Below, piece by piece: positions 57,266 through 64,000 of a stretch of DNA of 64,000 nt. The position numbers and the translations under genes were made by a program. The stretch is from Gonocerus acuteangulatus (Eukaryota; Arthropoda; Insecta; Hemiptera; Coreidae). The number at the start of each line of letters is the position of its first letter. Position 1 is the first letter of the stretch. Location: NCBI GenBank assembly GCA_946811695.1, contig OX328128.1:72477503-72541502 (forward strand). The letters run 5' to 3'. The notes below the pieces were generated by a model, which was given only the letters and a program-made list of their open reading frames with translations, had not been told where the DNA came from and ran no database searches.

Positions 57266-60200
57266 GTATATGTATATTTCAATCTGAATCAAAATCAACC
57301 CCATAACAGGCTACAAGGGCACAGAAGGGCAGATACTGTACCTGATTCTTGACCATAAGGCAAACTAGGGAGATAGTGTGGTCAGTACTATTATCCGGCT
57401 TCCTGAATTTATATTTTGCCGGTACTCATTAATAAATTAATTAAAGGCTGGGTGAGCTTAGGGATGGTCTGGTACCCTGAATCCAACTCATGAACGAGGA
57501 TACTAGAAGATAAAATCTTCGAATTTTGAACTCGAGCATATACATTCTCCAGGATATTAGTCGAGTATACTAACATCCACAAATACAATTGTTTCTTCTT
57601 ATTATTATTTATTAGAAAATTTGTATCTTCTGACTGACTTGTTTAAAAACATTATTTACACTGGCCACAGTGTATAAATTAAAAACTTGTGAACTCTGAC
57701 CAACTTATTAGTACTTCAAGAAACAGAAATAACACACTTTCTCTGTTTTTTGTCTTCTGCTAAAATCCATCAATGCTATGGTACTCGAAGAGGAAAAAAA
57801 AAATCACTCCCGCGACAGGCCACAAGAGTCCAGAGGGGCAGTACTGTAGGTGTCTGATTCTAGACCGAACAGCATACTTGGGAGATAGTGAGGTCAGTAA
57901 TATGCTCCGGCCGCATGATTTTCCCCTTTGCTGGTACCCATTAATAAATTAATTAAAGGCTTGGTGAACCTAGAGACGATCTCGGACCCCGAATCCAACT
58001 TTCGAATGACGACACTAGAAGATAAAAATCTTAAGCGATCGCCCGGGTTTTGAACTCAGGTCCTCCGGTTCATTTGTCGAGTGCTCTACCACTGAGCTAA
58101 CCTTGCCCCCATAGTACACGTAGAGACACCCTGTAAATTGTATCAATGGATTTAGTGGACTGAGCCAAATGGACACTTAAGACTAGGCTGTGCTTTCTAT
58201 CAGAGATGGGCATAATTTTATTTATAAATAAAAATACGAATTTATTCGTACTTCATATACTTGTGAATACGAATATAAATAAATTCGTATTTCATATATT
58301 TGTGAATAGGAATATAAATAAATTTGTATTCATAAGTGTGAATAAGAATTTATTTATATTCACATATATTAAATATAAAAATACAAATAAAATTTTATTC
58401 GCAAATTTCTCTGCGAATAAAATAAATTCACAGAGAAAATTGTAAATAATCACAAAAAATGTGAATATTTACAAAAAATCAAGTTATTACAAAAAAAAAA
58501 ATCACATTAAAGTATACACAGTTTGTCATCTGTACCTCCATCAAAAAAAAAAAAAAAAAAAGATCACCTTCAATAACTTCCGTAATATCATCTTAATACG
58601 AATAAATTCATGATTTATTTGCGAATTTTATTGTGAATAAATTTTTATTCGTATATTTTAATGTGATTTTTTTTGTAATCACTTGATTTTTTGTGATTAT
58701 TTACAATTTTTTCTGTGAATTTATTTGTATTCGCAGAAAAATTTGCGATTAAAATTTTATTTGTATTTTTATATTTAATATATGTGAATAAAAATAAATT
58801 CGTATTCACACTTATGAATATGAATTTATTTATATTCGTATTCACACATATATGAAATATGAATTTATTTATATTCGTATTCACAAATATATGAAGAACA
58901 AATAAATTTGTATTTTTATTTATAAATAAAATTATGCCCATCTCTGCTTTCTATCACCTCCCTAGCAACCATGGTTTACCTCAGCCAATGAGTTGTTTCA
59001 AATTACTTAAGTGCTAATAAATTTGGTTCTGCTCAATAATTTGTACCCCTTAAAGCCCATGTTTTATGTCAAGGATGCTTAGAAATACTGACAAAATTTA
59101 AAAAGTCCACTATTAGGCACAGCTAAGCCTATAGTATATTCAGGCAGACAGAAATATTTTTATGGGTGGATTTGGTGTCTGATATTTGAAATGGCTTGAT
59201 TCAATGCAATCTTCAGACAAAACCTTTCTTTTAATTATAAAGATAATTTTTTGATATATGTTAATAAAATCATAAATTTGCTATTAAACTGTCATTAAAA
59301 TATTTAATTTGATAAGAACCTAACTTCCGCTCATCGTATGTTATCGCAATGGCAATATTGTCTAAATAATTAAACTTATGTCATAAAGGGTTACTGGTGT
59401 CTAAATATGATTTTGACAGACATTGTTGACGCAGCTGCCGAGCACACGAGATAACATTGTGGACATGTTCTTACGTTTAAAGAAGTGCACTTGAAATTTT
59501 AATATCATAGTTTCTTTCTAGGTAAATGCAGTATCTAATATACTTGGTTATTAATGTTTTACAGGAGGGGAGCGATAGTAACAGCCTTTCGCAGGAGTCG
59601 ATCACTGAAGTGAAGGCTGCTTCGTCAGGTGAGCATGTATTTGGTTAGTGATTTTTAATTTTCTGTATCTTAGCTAAAGATAGGATTAGAGTACACTAAG
59701 CAGATATTGTCCGATGTCTGCTGTAGAAACTATGGGGAGATGAAGAGACTGGAGCAGGACTCATCGGTATAGTTATGGAAGGAAGAAGGGAAGGGAGGAA
59801 TGGGAGAGGAAGACCAAGATTAGAGTACACTAAGCAGATAGTGTCCAATGTCTGGTGTTGGAACTATGCGGAGATGAAGAGATTGGAGCAGGACTCGTGG
59901 GTATAGTTATGGAGGGAAGAAGGGAAGGGAGGAATGGGAGAGGAAGATCAAGATTAGAGTATACTATGCAGATAGTGTCCGATGTCTGCTGCAAAACCTA
60001 AGTGGAGTTAAAGTTAATGGAATTTTTAATGTTTACTCATTGGTTTTTATTATGACATTTTTAATGTTTTATTAAATATTTTATTTAAGGTGGAAAAAGG
60101 ACCGTGAGACGAAGTTCTGAATGGGAGATTCTCGAAGGCCTAAGAGATGGCGAAAGGTAATAAAATATCAAATTACAAATTTTAATATCTCTAGTTTTAG

Positions 60201-62899
60201 CGACCATTAATTTCTTTGGTGACTTTTTAATGCTTGCAATGATTGAAATTAGGAGTCATACTTACTTACTTACTTATGCGGCTCTACAGTCCAAGATGGA
60301 CTTTGGCCTCCCGAACAATCTTTCTCCATTCTTCTCTATCCTGGACCTTTCTTCTCCAGTCAGCAACTCCAATTTTTTTGAGATCTTCCTCTAAGTCCTT
60401 TTGCCAGGTTTTCCTTGGACGTCCTCTCTTCCTCTTTCCTGGGAACGGTTCTCTTGTGACCTTCTTTACCATCCTATCGTTGGGTAACCTTTCCACATGG
60501 CCAAGCCAACTAATTCTTCTTGGCTTGACGAACCTCACGATATCCTCATGGCTATTTAGTTCATCCAGTTCCCGGTTACTCCTTATGCGCCAGAGACCTT
60601 GCTCACAGATGGGGCCAAAAATGCGTTGCATCACTTTTCGCTCAAAGACTCTAAGCGCCTGCAGGTCCTTTGTGCCAAGCGTCCATGCTTCAGCACCATA
60701 GCACACTACCGGTCTGATAAGTGACTTGTACATCTGCAACTTGGTACGCTTAGAGAGCAGCGTCGACTTCATCAGGTTCACTAGGCCATAATAAGCTTTA
60801 TTGCCACTTATGATCCTTTTTTTGATCTCCTCACTAATCTAATTTCCAGAATTAATTTCCGTACCAAGATATGTGAAGTGATCAACTCCTTTGAAATTGT
60901 AGTCATTATGTGTTAGATTGCGTGGCCTTCTTCTCACTTCGGACGCTGACATGACCATGTATTTTGTTTTTGACTCATTTATCTCAAGTCCAACTTTTTT
61001 ACTTTCATGGTCCAGCTTGGTGAGTACCTCTCTTAAAACTTTCTCACTTCTTGCTAAAACCACGATGTCGTCTGCGTAACCGAGAATCTGGTATGAGCGG
61101 TAAGCCAATGAACCGTTAGCATCTAAACTTCCTATAGCTTTGTCACCCCCGAGGTAAACTCTATATTTTTGCTTAAACGGTTACCAACGAGCACACTGGC
61201 CTGTGTTCGGGACATTGACATTTTTATCAAATTAATAAGCTTAAGAGGTATTTTAAAGTCTTTCAAGGCATTGAATAGCTGTGCTCTGTCAACTCTATCG
61301 AAAGCTTGCTTAAAATCAATAAAGAGCATGTGAACATCTGTGTTTAATTCATAACATTTCTCTAGGACTTGCCTCAGGACAAATATCTGATCAGATGTGC
61401 CTCTGTTTGGGCGAAATCCACACTGATAATCCTTGAGGATCCGCTCCAAGTAAATTTTAAGCTTCGCAGTCAAAAGATTTGACAGGATTTTATATGCTAC
61501 ATTTAAAAGCGTTATGCCTCGGTAATTTTGGCATACTGTCTTGTCTCCTTACTTAAAGATTGGAATTATAAGCTCCAAACACCAGTTTTCAGGCATGCTT
61601 TCTTTATTCCATACTTCAAAAATGAGGTCGTACAACCTTTCATTCAGATATTCGCCACCATTCTTAAAAATTTCAGCTGGAAAGTTGTCCTCGCCAGGCG
61701 CCCTATTACATTTTAAGAGGTTTAGTGTATCCAGGAATTCTTCATAGGAGGGAGGTTCAAGATGAGGGGAAGCCACGGTATCCAGCTCTCTGTTCGACAA
61801 GGCACTGCCATCCCTACTATTGAATGTCATTTCTCCATTCTGGGTTTTGCTATTCAAAATGTCTTGGAAGTGCTCGGCCCATCTATCCAGAACAAGCTGT
61901 TCTTCACCAATGAAATTAGGAGTCATAAAGAATTTAATATTTTCTTCTTTAATTGTAATTTTAGCTTATAGTTAAAAGAATTCCAGTTAAAATAATGAAG
62001 GTGGAGGCAGTCAGAGGGCATGGAACTGTGGACACAAACATCCTTACATTTAATTTATGACTGCTTGCTAATGAAACAATGCAGGATACAATTAAAAAAT
62101 ACTATTACAGAACAAAAAAAAAAATATTAACATATGAAAGCAGTTTTGGAATTTTCTTATATTTCCTTAAATATCTCAAAAATGGTTTGGAAATTGTGAT
62201 AAGTGGAAGGCAGCCATTTTAAAACTATTATATTCTCTAAAAAAAAATGCTAATGAAGTCATTTTTTATGAGATGATCTCGATCTGAGAAATATGTGCTT
62301 AAAATATCAAAACGTCTTGGTGTCATTGCTTTGAACAGCTCGTTGTTTTTTTACTTCAGTTTTTTATTGTGTTGTTTTTGTAATTGATTTTAATGTAAAG
62401 TGAATTTGGCAGTAAAGCAACCCACATTAATCGAGAAAGAATTTTTGGTCTTTTGTAATACAGCTTTCCCAAGTCGGAGAGCCCGAATGAGTAATTTAAC
62501 TGAAAGTTTTTTTTTGTGCATAACAGCTACTGTAAGTTTTTACGCATAATGGTATATAAAATCTCCCTTTTCTTCAAGATTTCATTGGAATAGGTGCTTA
62601 AAATTGTTTGCAAACTTTTTTTGAATTTGATCTAATTCAATTAAAACTAATTAATTATTCCATTGAGAACTAATGTTTCAGCTACATAAAGGCATTCTGA
62701 CTTGATTCCCGTGTTGTAGCGTCTGAGTTTTGCTTCCTTAGTCATTAATTTCTTTTCTGTTAACTGGAAGTCCATCATTATCATAATTATATTGTAATTC
62801 TCTATCTTAAATGTTGAAGCCCATCATAAATTAATGGCCTTCACATTGATAAATAAATATTTTATAAAATTGGCTGAGTTAATTTATCATTAACATGTA

Positions 62900-62937
<38 letters not shown>

Positions 62938-63058
62938 AACTACTTTTCCATGCTCAGCAGAACAATATTTTTTTTGTTTCAGGTATGAACAAAGACCCGA
63001 CGTGTTCAAAGGATACCTTCAGAAGAAGAGGAAATGGCCCCTCAAGGGATGGCACAAG
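48840..63058 (+). CDS. Oxysterol-binding-protein-related protein, ORP3/6/7 type, 5' part (4 exons)
   Basis: Join 48840-48993, 59565-59628, 60090-60156, 62983-63058, in frame throughout. The last two exons give [16 protein letters not shown] then [22 protein letters not shown]-x-E-G-L followed by [12 protein letters not shown] is the start of the PH domain of ORP3, ORP6 and ORP7. These proteins carry lipid at endoplasmic reticulum-plasma membrane contacts through a C-terminal OSBP-related domain, with PH and FFAT elements for targeting. Here only the Ser-rich N-terminus and the first PH strands fit in the window; the rest lies to the right. Which of the three vertebrate paralogues it matches cannot be said. 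Introns of 10.6, 0.5 and 2.8 kb carry many transposons. Confidence 0.9.
49919..50085. repeat. (TC)n(TA)n array with inverted CTCGAGCAGAATAT
   Basis: TC array 49919-49955, then two TA arrays around ACCTCGAGCAGAATAT. The inverse ATATTCTGCTCGAGGT follows at about 50071-50086. Just downstream, CCTGCTTCCTCAGGTTTG (50160) is inverted at 50236-50260. Confidence 0.9.
50354..52213. mobile_element. Mariner-like element with ~570-bp inverted arms and transposase N-terminal remnant
   Basis: Left arm about 50354-50910 and right arm about 51600-52213 are inverse copies (CAACTTTAGGGGTTAATTCT, CCAGAAATCC, GATGTCCCAT and others). Just outside the left arm is CAGGTTGTCCCGCATTGAG, an end seen in mariner-like elements. 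The centre (about 51249-51510, plus strand) encodes [31 protein letters not shown] and an RVTGSF block. This is the N-terminal helix-turn-helix found ahead of some arthropod mariner transposases (DUF4817 type). The DDE/DDD core is absent, so non-autonomous. Confidence 0.75.
52391..52666 (+). repeat. Poly-A-tailed retroposed unit of unknown origin
   Basis: A moderately GC-rich 250-base unit ends GCTGGCACGGC followed by A26 (52641-52666). ACACACAT occurs on both sides, which could be a target duplication or chance (CA)n. No Pol III boxes seen. Confidence 0.5.
52667..54439. other. Intron of the ORP gene, mostly unassigned
   Basis: 53584-53633 has the SINE-C type tail (CTATTAACGCCGC). 53841-53876 is a T36 run. 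A CT-rich stretch lies at 53940-54010. No exon found. Confidence 0.5.
54440..54631 (-). repeat. SINE-A copy
   Basis: Minus strand has GGTTCGATTCCCACTAGGGG and head TGGCCGTGAGTGCTAAGGCG; the body has GGTTATCTATAGGTTACC in plus sense. Confidence 0.78.
55281..55344. repeat. (AT)n microsatellite
   Basis: TA array directly left of the 143-bp tandem repeat region. Confidence 0.92.
55390..56095. repeat. ~135-143-bp tandem repeat, 5 units
   Basis: CCGTGATTTT starts at 55686 and 55829 (143 bases apart). Every unit has ACGAAAC(T/C)(T/C)GGTATTCGTA, AAATCGGTTCATTAG and a G7-G12 run then TTTACTCCGGACC. The outer units are more diverged. Confidence 0.88.
56096..56990. other. Intron sequence, nothing recognised
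   Basis: AT-rich. 56400-56445 (TTATGCAGCTCCTGCGTGAC) recurs inverted near 39670-39710. Confidence 0.45.
56993..57262. repeat. Inverted repeat between two (AT)n arrays
   Basis: Arms 57075-57111 and 57150-57184 (GGCGGAAGGTCAAATAATAA and its inverse), with TA arrays at 56993-57045 and 57198-57262 on the two sides. The whole is symmetric. Confidence 0.85.
57297..57534 (-). repeat. SINE-B copy lacking its tRNA head
   Basis: Shares CTAGGGAGATAGTG, CATTAATAAATTAATTAAAGG and TACTAGAAGATAAAATCTT with the complete copy at 57811-58110, about 515 bases away in the same orientation. Confidence 0.75.
57811..58110 (-). repeat. SINE-B, complete, tRNA-derived
   Basis: On the minus strand: GGGGCAAGGTTAGCTCAGTG with A box TTAGCTCAGTGGTAG, B-box-like GAGTTCAAAACCC, then a 230-base body. 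A 3' fragment with the head end lies at 63302-63426. Confidence 0.85.
58201..58946. mobile_element. hAT-type palindromic MITE (746 bp)
   Basis: Starts CAGAGATGGGCATAATTTTA and ends with the reverse complement. The perfect 8-base duplication CTTTCTAT lies at 58193-58200 and 58947-58954. CAGnGATGGGCA ends and 8-bp duplications are classic for hAT. The arms (about 245 and 295 bases) are made of short ATTCGTATTTCATATA-like units, so both strands give a similar spurious Ile/Asn-rich frame. No transposase. Confidence 0.92.
59565..59628 (+). CDS. ORP gene, Ser-rich exon
   Basis: Acceptor AATGTTTTACAG ends at 59564 and donor GTGAGC begins at 59629. 64 nt, phase 0 in and phase 1 out. It encodes [20 protein letters not shown]. 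Confidence 0.85.
59676..60000. repeat. 134-bp tandem repeat derived from a retrotransposon C-terminus
   Basis: AGAGTACACTAAGCAGAT starts at 59688 and 59822 and in variant form at 59956. Plus-strand reading gives [15 protein letters not shown] and [10 protein letters not shown], the conserved RGRPR...YxEMKRLAxDR end of RTE-like polyproteins. The same unit recurs at 63706-63937. Confidence 0.82.
60090..60156 (+). CDS. ORP gene, WEILEGL exon
   Basis: Acceptor TTTATTTAAG ends at 60089 and donor GTAATA begins at 60157. 67 nt, phase 1 in and phase 2 out. It encodes [20 protein letters not shown]. Confidence 0.92.
60261..61910 (-). mobile_element. RTE-like non-LTR insertion with 17-bp target duplication
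   Basis: A perfect 17-base duplication TGAAATTAGGAGTCATA lies at 60244-60260 and 61911-61927. On the minus strand the element starts inside the reverse transcriptase ([19 protein letters not shown]), continues [13 protein letters not shown] and [24 protein letters not shown] (about 61080), [10 protein letters not shown], then [19 protein letters not shown] and [18 protein letters not shown], and ends in a (TAAG)4 tail. It is 5'-truncated, with a TAA in place of a sense codon before [11 protein letters not shown] (about 61550) and a small deletion with frameshift near 61130. Inactive. In the last ORP intron of the window. Confidence 0.93.
62110..62931 (-). repeat. DR-A copy and a T29 run
   Basis: 62110-62620 is DR-A in minus orientation (ATCTCAAAAATGGTTTGGAAA). 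62903-62931 is a run of 29 T about 50 bases before the ORP acceptor. Confidence 0.65.
62983..63058 (+). CDS. ORP gene, first PH-domain exon
   Basis: Acceptor TTTTTTTGTTTCAG ends at 62982 and donor GTAATA begins at 63059. 76 nt, phase 2 in and phase 0 out. It encodes [20 protein letters not shown] then KGWHK. In the family the next residues are RFFVL, so the next exon starts there, beyond this window or at its edge. Confidence 0.94.
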
Positions 63059-63705
63059 GTAATAATGTTGTAAATATTTTATTAAATTTATTTAACAACT
63101 CTTAGTCAGCCGTCTTCAACTTAAACAGTTTTCATTATGTACTTTATCTATTTTATGTTTTATTTTTTAACATTTAATGTATAAATGATTTCATTATTAT
63201 GGGGACTGGTTTTCTCCGTTTCCGTGGGACTCAATTTAATTCAGGAGATTTTTATTCAACCGAAATTAAATAATTTATATATGTACATATAAATAAATAA
63301 AAAAATCAGCCACGAGGGCCCTGAGGGGCAGATACTATAGAGGTATCTGATTCTTGACCATACGGCACACTAGGGAGATAGTACTATGCTCTACAGTGAT
63401 CTACCACTGAGCTAACCTCGCCCCCCACATATAAATACATTTACTGGATATTTAACATGTTTTGGGACAATTCTCACTGCATCTAGCTGGAAGGTGTGCT
63501 ATTTTCTAGTCTGCTTTTGGGGGCCAGGTAATACAGGCCACTGTCTGACAGTAGCGAGAGAAAGATTAGTCTCCTCCTGGTTTCTGGTAGACCCAATTTA
63601 ATTCCGGGGATTTATATCCAACCGAAATAAATATTCTATATTTGTAAATATACATACATTTACTGAAACAAGTATCGGATGATTCTCGCTGCATCCGATT
63701 TCTTC
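63059..63705. other. ORP intron with a SINE-B fragment
   Basis: 63302-63426 is a SINE-B fragment (minus), with CTACCACTGAGCTAACCTCG marking its tRNA-like head. No exon after 63058 was found. Confidence 0.6.
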
Positions 63706-63937
63706 TGTAGGAACTATGTGGAGATGAAGAGACTGGAGCAGGACTCCTGGGTATAGTTATGGAGGGAAGAAGGGAAAGGAGAAATGGGAGAGGAAGACCA
63801 AGATTATTGTACACTAAGCAGATAGTGTCTGATGTCTGCTGTAGGCACTATGTGGAGATGAAGAGACTGGAGCAGGACTCGTGGGTATAGTTATGGAGGG
63901 AAGAAGGGAAGGGAGGAACCGGAGAGGAAGAGATTTC
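63706..63937. repeat. 134-bp retrotransposon-derived tandem repeat, second locus
   Basis: GAACTATGTGGAGATGAAG at 63711 and CACTATGTGGAGATGAAG at 63845, 134 bases apart. Same unit as 59676-60000. Confidence 0.82.
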
Positions 63938-64000
63938 AAAGTCTTGAATATGTACTATTTTAAATACTAATGTCATTAAAAAAAAAAAAAAAATGCAATG

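Noticed and set aside
58035..58110. Functional tRNA gene on the minus strand
   Set aside because: The head is fused to a repeated 230-base SINE body, and the B box is altered (GAGTTCAAAACCC).
58206..58941. Two near-identical proteins of 79 and 98 residues on opposite strands
   Set aside because: They are the two arms of one palindromic hAT MITE.
60243..60701. 152-codon plus-strand frame
   Set aside because: It is the antisense shadow of the retrotransposon C-terminus at 60284-60781 on the minus strand.

Overview
The window is eukaryotic nuclear DNA from an animal, most likely an arthropod. The evidence is: small coding exons with GT-AG borders in large introns; AT-rich DNA with at least 17 long (AT)n arrays; tRNA-headed SINEs; Penelope-like, Jockey-like and RTE-like retroelements; and mariner, Tigger/pogo, hAT-like, piggyBac-like and PIF/Harbinger-like DNA elements. 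The species cannot be named from the sequence. There is no bacterial-style operon, CRISPR array or rRNA.

Five host genes can be built by hand from splice signals and reading phase. (1) Plus strand, 1403-8108: the 3' part of a C2H2 zinc-finger gene. Three phase-1 mini-exons, each with one V-K-x-E motif, precede a last exon with five fingers. (2) Minus strand, 22248-14522: a three-exon gene for a 112-residue MRGBP/Eaf7-type protein (NuA4/TIP60 histone acetyltransferase subunit family). (3) Minus strand, 26649-25528: an ankyrin-repeat protein of 373 residues with one coding exon. (4) Minus strand, 39434-33782: a second ankyrin-repeat gene, five coding exons, 678 residues. (5) Plus strand, 48840-63058: the 5' part of an oxysterol-binding-protein-related protein of the ORP3/6/7 type. 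It is cut off by the window end at the start of the PH domain.

Layout: 1-8.2 kb zinc-finger gene, with transposon remnants in its introns; 8.2-14.3 kb tandem repeats and decayed retroelements; 14.5-22.3 kb MRGBP-like gene, whose introns hold an 8-bp-duplication GC-rich element and a Tigger element nested in a piggyBac-like element; 22.6-25.4 kb microsatellites and dead Tc1, Jockey and gypsy pieces; 25.5-26.7 kb ankyrin gene 1; 27.5-28.5 kb Penelope-like element with GIY-YIG domain and a hammerhead-like RNA motif; 29-33.5 kb repeats; 33.8-39.4 kb ankyrin gene 2; 40.4-47.9 kb a dense zone of inverted-repeat elements; 48.8-64 kb the ORP gene with TE-filled introns.

The genes do not form a visible pathway. 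The most interesting structures are a 383-bp palindromic Penelope-derived insertion that carries two opposed hammerhead-like motifs and is flanked by a 13-bp target duplication; three different inverted-repeat elements that share one GC-rich palindromic core; symmetric mini-exons carrying sumoylation-type motifs; and a short, divergent MRGBP-like gene.
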